Assembly (NCBI RefSeq): GCF_002737765.1
Contig: NZ_PEGG01000125.1
Coordinates: 1-10,055 of the forward strand
DNA from: Caulobacter sp. B11
GTDB taxonomy: Bacteria > Pseudomonadota > Alphaproteobacteria > Caulobacterales > Caulobacteraceae
Length of the DNA: 10,055 bases
Direction of reading: 5' to 3'
Shown here one piece after another: positions 1 to 6,873 of the stretch. The notes under the pieces are model-generated. The model saw only the letters and a list, made by a program, of their open reading frames with translations. It ran no database searches and had not been told where the DNA came from. The stretch's first letter is position 1, and each line of letters starts with the position of its first letter. The position numbers and the translations under genes were made by a program.

Positions 1-16
1 GTATTCCTTGCCAGCC

Positions 17-45
17 CATCCCGACCCTTCGGGTCGTCCGGGATG
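17..45. repeat. Imperfect inverted-repeat hairpin upstream of pucG
   Basis: The arms CGACCC (22-27) and GGGTCG (31-36) enclose a TTC loop. Outer arms CATCC (17-21) and GGATG (41-45) extend the stem past an asymmetric 4-base bulge (37-40). No T tract follows, so it does not look like a simple intrinsic terminator. It resembles the short palindromic intergenic repeats scattered in Caulobacter-type genomes, but that is recollection and no second copy lies in this window. It sits about 20 bases before the aminotransferase start and could be part of its leader or the tail of the preceding transcription unit. Confidence 0.5.
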
Positions 46-65
46 ACAAGCCTATGGATAGTGAC

Positions 66-1286
66 ATGAGCACCTTCGGCGAACTCGATCCCCCGCCCCG
101 CCTGCTGATGGGTCCCGGCCCGATCAATGTGCATCCGCGCGTGTTGCGGGCCATGTCGGTGCAGCTCCTCGGTCAGTTCGACCCGGAGTTCACCGGCTAT
201 ATGAACGAGACCATGGCCCTGTACCGCCAGGTGTTCCAGACCCAGAACCGCTGGACCTTCCTGGTCGACGGCACCTCGCGGGCCGGGATCGAGGCGGCGC
301 TAGTCTCGGTGCTGGCCCCCGGCGACGATGTGGTGGTGGTCAATGCCGGCCGCTTTGGCCTGCTGCTGTCCGAGATCGCCGAGCGCTGCGACGCCCGCGT
401 CACCCTGGTCGAAGGCGAATGGGGCCAGGTCATCGACCCGCAGGCGGTCGAGGACGCCGTGGCCCGGGTCAAGCCGCGCCTGGTGGCCTGCGTGCACGGC
501 GACACCTCGACCACCATGGCCCAGCCGATCGAGGCCATCGGCGAGATCTGCCGCCGCCACGACGCCCTGCTCTATGTCGACGCCACCGCCACCCTGGCCG
601 GGATGAGCGTGCCTGTGGATAACTGGCAGGCCGACATCGTCACCGCCGGCCTGCAGAAGTGTCTGGGCGGTCCCTCCGGCTCGGCCCCGATCACCATCAG
701 CGACCGCGCCGCCGAGCACATCGCCAGCCGCCGCCACGTCGAGCGCGGCATCGCCACCGCGGGCGCGGTCAGCGGCAATGGCCGCCGCATCGCCTCCAAC
801 TATTTCGACCTGGCGATGATCATGGACTACTGGTCCGACAAGCGCCTGAACCACCATACCGAGGCGGCCAGCATGCTGTATGCGGCCCGCGAATGCGCCC
901 GGGTGGCGCTGGAGGAAGGCCTGGAGGCCCGCTTCGCCCGCCACGCCGCCGCCGGCGCGGCGGTGGTCGCGGGGGTCGCGGCGATGGGGCTAAGCGTCTA
1001 TGGCGACCAGGCCCACAAGATGACCAATGTCACCGGCGTCTGGATCCCGTCCGGCGTCGACGGCGACCGCGTACGGGCCCGGATGCGCACCGAATTCGAG
1101 ATCGAGATCGGCACGGCCTTCGGCCCGCTGACCGGCAAGATCTGGCGGATCGGGGCCATGGGGGTCAATGCGAGGAAGCACGCGGTGCTCACCACCCTGG
1201 CGGCGCTGGAGGCGGTGTTGCGCTGGGAAGGCTTCGGCGCGACGCCGGGGGCCGGGGTCGATGCGGCGGCGGCGGTGTTTTCGTGA
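66..1286 (+). CDS. pucG: PucG-type (S)-ureidoglycine-glyoxylate aminotransferase (class V, PLP)
   Basis: A fold-type I, class V PLP aminotransferase of 406 residues, close to the usual family length. By family it transfers the amino group of (S)-ureidoglycine to glyoxylate, giving oxalurate and glycine, in the cytosol at the end of purine degradation. The N-terminal MGPGPINVHPRVL (about 15-27) is the family substrate-side loop. VDATAT (171-176) supplies the Asp that contacts the PLP ring nitrogen. TAGLQKCLGGPSGSAP (193-208) carries the Schiff-base lysine K198; the QKCLGGPSG wording is typical of PucG rather than of generic serine-pyruvate or alanine-glyoxylate enzymes. I chose the ATG at 66 because homologues begin close to a PPPRLLMGPGP segment; an in-frame ATG at 54 would add four residues. 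The assignment is strengthened by puuE, uraD and puuD directly downstream. Serine/alanine-glyoxylate aminotransferase is the alternative if context is ignored. Confidence 0.87.
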   Translation: MSTFGELDPPPRLLMGPGPINVHPRVLRAMSVQLLGQFDPEFTGYMNETMALYRQVFQTQNRWTFLVDGTSRAGIEAALVSVLAPGDDVVVVNAGRFGLLLSEIAERCDARVTLVEGEWGQVIDPQAVEDAVARVKPRLVACVHGDTSTTMAQPIEAIGEICRRHDALLYVDATATLAGMSVPVDNWQADIVTAGLQKCLGGPSGSAPITISDRAAEHIASRRHVERGIATAGAVSGNGRRIASNYFDLAMIMDYWSDKRLNHHTEAASMLYAARECARVALEEGLEARFARHAAAGAAVVAGVAAMGLSVYGDQAHKMTNVTGVWIPSGVDGDRVRARMRTEFEIEIGTAFGPLTGKIWRIGAMGVNARKHAVLTTLAALEAVLRWEGFGATPGAGVDAAAAVFS

Positions 1287-1298
1287 GCGTGATCCAAG

Positions 1299-1399
1299 AC
1301 CCCCCTCCGGCCCTCTGGGCCACCTCCCCCAAAGGGGGAGGATCTACACACAAGATGCTCCCCCCTTGGGGGAGCTGTCGCGAAGCGACTGAGGGGGGT
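1299..1399. repeat. BIME/REP-like paired inverted intergenic repeat
   Basis: A roughly 101-bp block fills most of the gap between pucG and puuE. It is bounded by 9-bp inverted ends, ACCCCCCTC (1299-1307) and GAGGGGGGT (1391-1399). Inside are four short hairpins: GGCCC/GGGCC (1309-1313, 1317-1321), CCTCCCCC/GGGGGAGG (1323-1330, 1334-1341), GCTCCCCC/GGGGGAGC (1357-1364, 1368-1375) and GTCGC/GCGAC (1377-1381, 1385-1389). The left half and the reverse complement of the right half share one layout: head ACCCCCCTC, small hairpin, then a CTCCCCC hairpin. It is therefore two related units in opposite orientation. It carries no ORF of its own. Such elements resemble REP/BIME repeats; whether it is multicopy in this genome cannot be seen here. 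Confidence 0.75.
1391..1398 (+). promoter_or_regulatory. Shine-Dalgarno of puuE lying inside the repeat arm
   Basis: GAGGGGGG lies 9 bases before the puuE ATG at 1408 and is the only good anti-16S match upstream. The same bases form the right terminal arm of the intergenic repeat and are complementary to the left arm at 1299-1307. The site decides the puuE start and could be masked when the long stem forms. Confidence 0.6.
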
Positions 1400-1407
1400 T
1401 ACGGCGC

Positions 1408-2760
1408 ATGACCTACCCCCGCGACCTCAAGGGCTACGGCGAACACCCGCCCCAGGCCCAGTGGCCCAACGGCGCGCGCATCGCCGTGCAGTTCGTGCTC
1501 AACTACGAGGAAGGCGCCGAGCGCTCGGTGCTGGATGGCGACCCGGCGGCCGAGCACTTCCTGTCGGAGATGGTCGGCGCCCAACCGGTGCCTGACGCTC
1601 GCCACATGTCGATGGAGAGCCTCTACGAATACGGGTCGCGCGCCGGCTTCTGGCGCATCCGGCGACTGTTCGAGGACTTCGGCTATCCGGTGACCGTGTT
1701 CGCCGTGGCCCAGGCCCTGGAGCGCAATCCCGACGTGGTGGCGGCGATGCAGAACTATGGCTGGGAGATCGCCAGTCACGGCTATCGCTGGATCGACTAC
1801 CAGCACTGTCCCGAGGACCTGGAGCGCGAACACATCCAGCGGGCCATCGAGATCCACACCCGCCTGACCGGCGAGCGGCCGTTGGGCTGGTACCAGGGCC
1901 GCACCAGCCCCAACACCGCCCGGCTGATCGCGCAGGAAGGCGGCTTTGTCTATGACGCCGACAGCTATGCCGACGACCTGCCCTATTGGGACGACCAGCA
2001 CGGCAAGCCGCAGCTGATCACGCCCTATACGCTGGACGCCAACGACATGCGCTTCGCCGCGCCCCAGGGCTTCAACAGCGGCGACCAGTTCTTCGCCTAT
2101 CTCCGCGACGCCTTCGACGCCCTCTATCTGGAGGGCGAGACGGCCCCGAAGATGATGAGCATCGGTCTGCACGGCCGCATCGTCGGCAAGCCCGGCCGGA
2201 TCATGGCCCTGCGCCGCTTCCTCGAACACGTGGCGGCCCACGACCGGGTCTGGGTGGCGCGACGTATCGAGATCGCCCGGCACTGGATCAAGACCCATCC
2301 GTACGGGGAACGGCGGCATGAGCGGCGCCCCGCCCCTGACCCTGGCCCGCCTCAACAGCATGAACCGCACGGGCTTCACCACCGCCCTGGGCTTTGCCTT
2401 CGAGCTGTCGCCGTGGGTGGTGGAGCGCGCCTGGGACGCGCGGCCCTTCGCCTCGCTCGACGCCCTGCACGCCGCCATGATGGCTGGGCTGGAGAGGTCC
2501 TCGACCGCCGACAAGCTGGCCCTGATCCGCGCCCACCCGGAACTGGCCGGCAAGGCGGCGATCGCCAGGGACCTGACCGCCGAGAGCAATGCCGAACAGG
2601 CCAGCGCCGGGCTCGACAGGCTGACGGCCGAAGAGTTCGAACGCTTCCACGCCCTCAACGCCGCCTATGGGGCGCGCTTCGGCTTCCCGTTCATCATCTG
2701 CGTGCGGCTGAACGACAAGGCCTCGATCCTGGCGGCCATGCAGGCCCGTCTGGCCCATGA
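1408..2760 (+). CDS. puuE: PuuE allantoinase (polysaccharide deacetylase family), C-terminus frameshifted
   Basis: Metal-independent allantoinase of the NodB/polysaccharide deacetylase superfamily, which hydrolyses allantoin to allantoate in the cytosol. The N-terminus TYPRDLKGYGEHPP is family-typical. FVLNYEEGAERS (29-40) replaces the usual TFDD motif of metal-dependent deacetylases, and SHGYRW (123-128) is the second motif. The segments MSMESLYEYGSRAG, RPLGWYQGRTSPNT and YTLDANDMRF all fit PuuE. Recognisable homology stops at HWIKTHPYG (292-300), where the family normally ends within about ten residues. As read, the frame then runs on to 2760 through uraD as low-complexity Arg/Pro/Gly-rich sequence with no resemblance to anything. 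One extra G in the GGGG run at 2305-2308 would give HPYGGTAA and a TGA at 2319-2321 overlapping the uraD start as ATGA, a 304-residue protein. I regard 1408 to about 2321 as the true gene. Confidence 0.88.
   Translation: MTYPRDLKGYGEHPPQAQWPNGARIAVQFVLNYEEGAERSVLDGDPAAEHFLSEMVGAQPVPDARHMSMESLYEYGSRAGFWRIRRLFEDFGYPVTVFAVAQALERNPDVVAAMQNYGWEIASHGYRWIDYQHCPEDLEREHIQRAIEIHTRLTGERPLGWYQGRTSPNTARLIAQEGGFVYDADSYADDLPYWDDQHGKPQLITPYTLDANDMRFAAPQGFNSGDQFFAYLRDAFDALYLEGETAPKMMSIGLHGRIVGKPGRIMALRRFLEHVAAHDRVWVARRIEIARHWIKTHPYGERRHERRPAPDPGPPQQHEPHGLHHRPGLCLRAVAVGGGARLGRAALRLARRPARRHDGWAGEVLDRRQAGPDPRPPGTGRQGGDRQGPDRREQCRTGQRRARQADGRRVRTLPRPQRRLWGALRLPVHHLRAAERQGLDPGGHAGPSGP
2305..2308 (+). other. Suspected one-base loss in G run at the end of puuE
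   Basis: The run reads GGGG. With five G the allantoinase reads HPYGGTAA and stops at 2319-2321, matching the family end and forming the same ATGA junction seen between uraD and puuD. With four G the gene runs 439 bases past that stop. The run also lies at Shine-Dalgarno distance (7 bases) from the uraD start. Confidence 0.75.
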
Positions 2761-2842
2761 CGAGCCATCGGAAATCGCCGAGGCGCTGCGCCAGATCGGC
2801 CTGATCAGCCAGCTTCGCCTGCAAGACGCGGTGACGGCATGA
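2318..2842 (+). CDS. uraD: OHCU decarboxylase UraD
   Basis: 2-oxo-4-hydroxy-4-carboxy-5-ureidoimidazoline decarboxylase, 174 residues, the usual size. It stereospecifically decarboxylates OHCU to (S)-allantoin after UraH acts. LIRAHPELAGK (69-79) carries the catalytic His73. Glu93 and Arg167 fall at a constant offset of +6 from the residues I recall for the characterised enzyme (His67, Glu87, Arg161), so all three catalytic residues appear present. FHALNAAYGARFGFPFIIC (110-128) is the signature core. The ATG at 2318 is preceded by GGGGA at 2305-2309; an internal ATG at 2360 is possible but would cut the first helix. The last bases ATGA (2839-2842) overlap the puuD start, implying translational coupling. 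There is no targeting signal, so the protein should be cytosolic. Confidence 0.93.
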   Translation: MSGAPPLTLARLNSMNRTGFTTALGFAFELSPWVVERAWDARPFASLDALHAAMMAGLERSSTADKLALIRAHPELAGKAAIARDLTAESNAEQASAGLDRLTAEEFERFHALNAAYGARFGFPFIICVRLNDKASILAAMQARLAHDEPSEIAEALRQIGLISQLRLQDAVTA

Positions 2843-4023
2843 CCTACGACCTGGCCGGCTGGCTGAACCTGGCCCTGCGCTGGCTGCACGTGATCGCCGG
2901 CGTCGCCTGGATCGGGGCCTCGTTCTATTTCGTCTGGCTGGACAACAATCTGCGCGCCCCGGATCCGCCCAAGGACGGGGTGAAGGGCGAGCTGTGGGCG
3001 GTGCACGGCGGGGGTTTCTATCACTCCCAGAAGTACATGACCGCCCCGGCCCACATGCCAGGCCACCTGCACTGGTTCAAATGGGAGGCCTACACCACCT
3101 GGCTGAGCGGCTTCGCCCTGCTGTGCGTGATCTATTACTGGGGGGCGCCGGTCTATCTGATCGACGCCGGCAAGCACGCCTTCACCCAGATCCAGGCGAT
3201 CGGGACTGGCCTGGCCTTCATCTTCGGCGGCCTGCTGGTCTACGAGGCCCTGTGCCGCTCGCCCCTGGGCCAGAGGCCGCGGCTGTTCGGCCTGGTCTGG
3301 TTCGCCGTCCTGACCGCCGCCGCCTGGGCCCTGACCCAGCTGTTCAGCGACCGGGGGGCCTTCATCCATGTCGGGGCGATCATCGGCACGGCCATGGTCG
3401 GCAACGTGTTCCTGGTGATCATCCCCAACCAGCGCCGGATCGTCGCCGACATGCTGGCCGAGCGAGCGGTCGATCCGCGCCTGGGCGCGATGGGCAAGCA
3501 GCGCTCGGTGCACAACAATTACATGACCCTGCCGGTGCTGTTCATCATGATCAGCAACCACTATCCGGCGATCACCGCCCATGGCTCGGCCTGGCTGTTG
3601 CTGGCCCTGATCAGCCTGGGCGGGGTGTCGATCCGCCACTTCTTCAACCTGCGCCACCACGGCCAGACCCGGCACGAATTCCTGTTCATCGGGGCCATGC
3701 TGCTGTTCGCGGTCAGCGTGCTGGCCAGCACCCGGCCCCGGCCGCCGCAGACCCTGGACGCGGTGACCTTCCCGCAGGCCCAGGCCATCGTCCAGAAGCA
3801 CTGCGTGACCTGCCACGCCGCCGTTCCGACCCACAAGGGTTTCACCGCGCCGCCCGCCGGCGCGGCCTTCGACACTCCGGCCGGCCTGGTCCGATACGCC
3901 CCGCGCATCCGCGAGCGGGCCGTCGAAAGCGCCAGCATGCCGCTTGGCAACGAGACCGGCATGACCGATGAGGAGCGCGCGCGACTCGGTGCGTGGATCG
4001 ACGGCGGAGCAAAGACCCCGTGA
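2839..4023 (+). CDS. puuD: PuuD urate hydroxylase, membrane protein with C-terminal cytochrome c
   Basis: Membrane-bound urate hydroxylase (DUF989 family) of 394 residues. It oxidises urate to 5-hydroxyisourate and passes electrons to the respiratory chain instead of making hydrogen peroxide as uricase does. About eight hydrophobic segments are visible, near residues 11-33, 86-105, 118-138, 150-170, 175-195, 228-243, 250-266 and 281-297. RWLHVIAGVAWIGASFYFVW and FKWEAYTTWLSG are family-typical, with His-containing helices throughout. The C-terminal domain (about 310-394) has a heme c site CVTCH (322-326) and a likely axial Met367 in SASMPLGNETGMT, and should face the periplasm. Translation is coupled to uraD by ATGA. 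The stop overlaps the GTG start of the TetR gene (GTGA, 4020-4023). Nothing is missing compared with the family. Confidence 0.93.
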   Translation: MTYDLAGWLNLALRWLHVIAGVAWIGASFYFVWLDNNLRAPDPPKDGVKGELWAVHGGGFYHSQKYMTAPAHMPGHLHWFKWEAYTTWLSGFALLCVIYYWGAPVYLIDAGKHAFTQIQAIGTGLAFIFGGLLVYEALCRSPLGQRPRLFGLVWFAVLTAAAWALTQLFSDRGAFIHVGAIIGTAMVGNVFLVIIPNQRRIVADMLAERAVDPRLGAMGKQRSVHNNYMTLPVLFIMISNHYPAITAHGSAWLLLALISLGGVSIRHFFNLRHHGQTRHEFLFIGAMLLFAVSVLASTRPRPPQTLDAVTFPQAQAIVQKHCVTCHAAVPTHKGFTAPPAGAAFDTPAGLVRYAPRIRERAVESASMPLGNETGMTDEERARLGAWIDGGAKTP

Positions 4024-4691
4024 CGGACAAGCAGGCGGACCTGGTCCCGGCCGAACCGGCCCCGCGCCGACGCAACGCCGAACGCACCCGCAAGGCGATC
4101 ATGACGGCGGCGCTGCGCGAGTTCGCCCAGGCGGGCTTCGCCGGCGCGCGGATCGAAAAGATCGTCAAGGCCGCCAAGTGCAATATCCGCATGCTCTACC
4201 ACTATTTCGGCGACAAGAAGGGCCTGTACCTGGCGGTGCTGGAAACCGCCTATGAGGACCTGCGGGCCCGCGAGGCCGAGCTGGATATCGATGTCGAAAA
4301 GCCGCTGGAGGGCCTGCTGGCGCTGCAGCGCTTCACCTTCGACTATTTCGAGAAGAACCCGAAGTTCGAGGGCCTGCTGCGCAACGAGAACCTGGCGCAC
4401 GGCAAGTTCGTGGCCCAGTCGCGCAAGGTCACCGAGACCGCCTTTCCCCTGCGCCGCACGATCGAGGCCCTGCTGGCCAGCGGCGTCGACAAGGGCCTGT
4501 TCCGCCCAGGTCTGGATCCCGTCCAGATCTATGTGACCATCGCCGCCCTGAGCCGCTTCCATCTGGCCGCCGGCTATTCGCTGTCGGTAACCCTGGACAC
4601 CGACATGACGACGCCGGAGTGGCGCTCGGCGCGGCTGGACCACGCCCTGGCGGTGCTGGAAGGCTATCTGACGGCGACGATCCCCCGCTAG
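4020..4691 (+). CDS. TetR/AcrR-family transcriptional regulator
   Basis: A 223-residue TetR-type repressor. The N-terminal helix-turn-helix spans about residues 22-70, with RKAIMTAALREFAQAGF, ARIEKIVKAAKCNI and the recognition-helix end MLYHYFGDKKGLYLAVLE. The rest is a helical ligand-binding domain whose NENLAHGKF segment recalls the RutR-like subgroup. I chose the GTG at 4020 because it overlaps the puuD stop as GTGA and has GGAG at 4006-4009 ten bases upstream; a GTG at 3993 would add nine residues. As last gene of the operon it is likely the local regulator of purine catabolism, with a purine intermediate as inducer; that is inference from position. Its operator should lie upstream of pucG, beyond the window. 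It converges on epmB and shares a palindromic end with it. Confidence 0.88.
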   Translation: MTDKQADLVPAEPAPRRRNAERTRKAIMTAALREFAQAGFAGARIEKIVKAAKCNIRMLYHYFGDKKGLYLAVLETAYEDLRAREAELDIDVEKPLEGLLALQRFTFDYFEKNPKFEGLLRNENLAHGKFVAQSRKVTETAFPLRRTIEALLASGVDKGLFRPGLDPVQIYVTIAALSRFHLAAGYSLSVTLDTDMTTPEWRSARLDHALAVLEGYLTATIPR

Positions 4692-4709
4692 CGGGGGATC
4701 GTCGCCGTC
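4670..4709. terminator. Perfect 40-bp palindrome at the convergent stops of the TetR gene and epmB
   Basis: Bases 4670-4689 and 4690-4709 are exact reverse complements with no spacer, centred on CTAG. That centre holds both stop codons: TAG on + at 4689-4691 and TAG on - at 4690-4688. The transcript from either side would fold a very stable GC-rich hairpin, so a bidirectional terminator or barrier to antisense transcription is likely. There is no T tract on either side, so termination may be Rho-dependent or simply a 3'-end stabiliser. The palindrome codes for TATIPR-stop in both proteins. Confidence 0.7.
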
Positions 4710-5731
4710 GGCGGATAGGCGTGCGCCCGGCCGTTGGGATCCTCGACGGCGCCGTCGGCCAGATAGGTGGGCCCCACCGGCACCTTGCCGTGGCCGTCGG
4801 GGATATCGAGCACATAGGTCGGCTGGCACAGGCCCGAAAAACGGCCGCGAATGTCGCGCATCAGGGCCTGGCCCTCGGGCACGGAGACCCGCAGGTGCGA
4901 GGTGCCCGGCGCCAGGTCGCCCTGGTGCAGGTAATAGGGCCGGATCCGGGTCTCGACAAAGGCCCGCATCAGCCCGCCCAGGGCCTCGGGATCGTCATTG
5001 ACGCCGCGCAGCAGCACCGTCTGGCTGAGCATGGGAATGCCGGCGTCGATGATCCGGGCGCAGGCGGCTCGCGCCGCCGGGGTCAGTTCGCGGGCATGGT
5101 TGGCGTGCAGGGCGACATAGACCGCCTTGTCGGTGCGCTTCAGGGCCGCGACCAGATCATCGGTCACCGCCGAGGGGTCGACGGCCGGCACGCGGGTGTG
5201 GAAGCGCACCACCTTCACATGCTCGACGGCGGCAAGGCGGTCCATCAGGTCGGCGATGCGGCGGGGCGACAGCACGAACGGGTCGCCGCCGGTGACGATC
5301 ACCTCCCAGATCTCGGGCGCCCCGGCGATATAGGCGAAGGCGGCGTCCAGTTGGTCGGCCGACAGGGTCCCCTGCCCCTCGGGCCCGACCATCTCGCGGC
5401 GGAAGCAGAACCGGCAATAGACTGCGCAGGTGTGGGTGGGCTTGAGCAGCACCCGGTCGCGATAGCGGTGCACCACGCCCTCGACCGGGCTGTGGGTGAA
5501 GTCGCCGACCGGGTCGCCGTTCTCTTCGGGCAGAACCGTCAGCTCGGCCTCGTCGGGCAGGAACTGACGGGCGATCGGGTCATTGGCGTCCTCGACCAGC
5601 GCCGCCATCTCCGGCGTGATCGCCACGGCGTAGCGCGCCGCCACGGCCTCGAGCGCCGGCAGACGCTCGGCGGACACGAGCCCGGCTTGGGCCAGCGCCT
5701 GGGCGCTGCGGAGGGTGTGGGCGATGGTCAT
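4688..5731 (-). CDS. epmB: EpmB-type lysine 2,3-aminomutase (radical SAM, PLP)
   Basis: Radical SAM aminomutase of the KamA/EpmB family, 347 residues. By family it converts L-lysine to beta-lysine, the donor that EpmA attaches to EF-P. The iron-sulfur motif CAVYCRFC gives Cys102, Cys106 and Cys109. GGDPF in EVIVTGGDPF is the SAM-side glycine motif. PDGHGKVPV contains Lys316, corresponding to the PLP lysine in the PGGGGK-type motif of lysine 2,3-aminomutase. I chose the ATG at 5731 (MTIAHTLRSAQAL), although no clear Shine-Dalgarno precedes it; the longer GTG start at 5812 would overlap epmA and add an unlike 27-residue leader. The gene lies 59 bases after epmA on the same strand and is probably cotranscribed. 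The size, short of clostridial KamA, and the efp/epmA context favour EpmB over catabolic KamA. Confidence 0.88.
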   Translation of the reverse strand: MTIAHTLRSAQALAQAGLVSAERLPALEAVAARYAVAITPEMAALVEDANDPIARQFLPDEAELTVLPEENGDPVGDFTHSPVEGVVHRYRDRVLLKPTHTCAVYCRFCFRREMVGPEGQGTLSADQLDAAFAYIAGAPEIWEVIVTGGDPFVLSPRRIADLMDRLAAVEHVKVVRFHTRVPAVDPSAVTDDLVAALKRTDKAVYVALHANHARELTPAARAACARIIDAGIPMLSQTVLLRGVNDDPEALGGLMRAFVETRIRPYYLHQGDLAPGTSHLRVSVPEGQALMRDIRGRFSGLCQPTYVLDIPDGHGKVPVGPTYLADGAVEDPNGRAHAYPPTATIPR

Positions 5732-5790
5732 GGGAGCGGCGGGATATGGCCCATTGGCGGCCGCGAGGCAAATCGGGGATGTACGACGGG

Positions 5791-6854
5791 TCACCCCGCC
5801 ACCGGCACCCACATCACCTGATCCACCCGCGTCGCCCCCGTTGCCAGCATCACCAGCCGGTCAAAGCCCAGGGCGCTGCCGGACGCCTCGGGCATGATTT
5901 CCAGGGCGGCGAGGAAGTCCTCGTCGATCGGATAGCGCTCGCCATAGATCCGCTGCTTGTCGTCCATCTCGGCGACGAAGCGGCGGCGCTGCTCGGCCGG
6001 GTCGGTGAGTTCGCCGAAGGCGTTGGCCAGCTCGACCCGCAGGCATAGAGCTCGAAGCGCTCGGCCACGCGCGGATCGCCAGGCTTGGGTCGGGCCAGGG
6101 CGGCCTCGGCCACCGGATACTCGCAGAGGATCGTCGCCCGGCCCTGCCCAAGGTTCGGCTCGACCTTCTCGACGATCACCCGGCTGAACACGTCGGCCCA
6201 GCTGTCGTCGTCGGCCACCCGGATCCCGGCCGCCCGTACCGAGGCGGCCAGGGCGTCGCGGTCGGTCTCGCCGCCGGGGCCCAGACTGGCCAGCAGGTCG
6301 ACGCCCGCGTGACGCGCGAAGGCCTCGGCCACGCTCAGCCGTTCCGGCGCGGCAAAGGGATCGCAGGTCATGCCCCGGAACGAAAACACCCGACTTCCCG
6401 CCGTCTCGGCCGCCAGCGACATCAGGGCCGCGCAGTCGTCCATCAGGATCTGGTAGGGCGCGCCGGCCCGGTACCATTCCAGCATGACGAACTCGGGGTG
6501 ATGCAGCGGGCCGCGCTCGCGATTGCGCCAGACCCGGGCGAAGTCGAAGATCTTTTCCTCCCCCGCCGCCAGCAACTTCTTGCAGGCGAATTCCGGCGAG
6601 GTGTGCAGGAAGAATTCCTGGTCGGGCTCGCCGGTCAGGCTCAGCATCGTGGTGGCGAAGGCGTGCAGATGGGCCTCGTTGCCGGGCGAGACCTGCAGGG
6701 CGGCGGCCTCGACCTCGACGAAGTCCTGGTCCTCGAACCAGACCCTCACGGCGCGGGTGATCGCGTTGCGGCCAAGCAGGAACGGTCGGCGATCACGGTG
6801 CCTGTCGGGCCGCCACCAGGGCGACCTTGGGGGCGAAGGCGCATCAGCGGGCAC
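5791..6854 (-). pseudogene. epmA: EpmA EF-P--(R)-beta-lysine ligase, one frameshift as read
   Basis: A lysyl-tRNA synthetase-like class II paralogue (PoxA/GenX) without an anticodon-binding domain. It activates (R)-beta-lysine and joins it to the conserved lysine of EF-P. ALQVSPGNEAHLHAF and LHTSPEFACKKLLA match the family. FARVWRNRERGPLHHPEFVMLEWYRA (about 105-130) is class II motif 2, and SGSALGFDRLVML near the end is motif 3. The start is taken as GTG 6854 ([19 protein letters not shown]), with GGAGG four bases before it; an ATG at 6923 in the same frame adds unlike sequence. The frame breaks at the CCC run 6036-6038: upstream reads ERFELYACG, while VELANAFGEL to MWVPVAG-stop continues in another frame. 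One extra G on the coding strand joins them into about 354 residues, a normal length. Both halves are otherwise intact, so a consensus error is likelier than a dead gene. Confidence 0.87.
6036..6038 (-). other. Suspected one-base loss in epmA
   Basis: The plus strand reads CTCGACCCGC. With CCCC in place of CCC the minus strand reads LYACGVELANAFGEL, the expected EpmA sequence. As read, the frame breaks after ACG and the upstream frame ends at 5850 in unrelated residues. Confidence 0.85.
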
Positions 6855-6873
6855 GGGACCTCCGCAACAGAGA

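Noticed and set aside
300..944. Open frames on both strands within pucG, including 300-944 on the - strand
   Set aside because: Shadow frames rich in Gly, Ala, Arg and His; the aminotransferase explains this segment fully.
1399..2658. Long open frame on the - strand opposite puuE and uraD
   Set aside because: Antisense shadow of high-GC coding sequence; low-complexity composition, no motif, and opposed by well-supported + strand genes.
2322..2760. A genuine C-terminal extension of PuuE of about 145 residues
   Set aside because: It is the shifted reading of uraD: Arg/Pro/Gly/His-rich, no family resemblance, and beginning exactly where the allantoinase family ends.
2665..3834. 389-codon open frame on the - strand opposite puuD
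   Set aside because: Gly/Gln/His-rich translation typical of a shadow frame; PuuD on the other strand is unambiguous.
5732..5812. Longer EpmB starting at the GTG at 5812
   Set aside because: It would overlap the end of epmA and add 27 residues without family resemblance.
3561..5821. Long open frames on each strand crossing the palindrome (3561-4829 - and 4619-5821 +)
   Set aside because: Both are shadows. They even share the peptide DGDDPPLAGDRR, but only because the palindrome reads alike on both strands.
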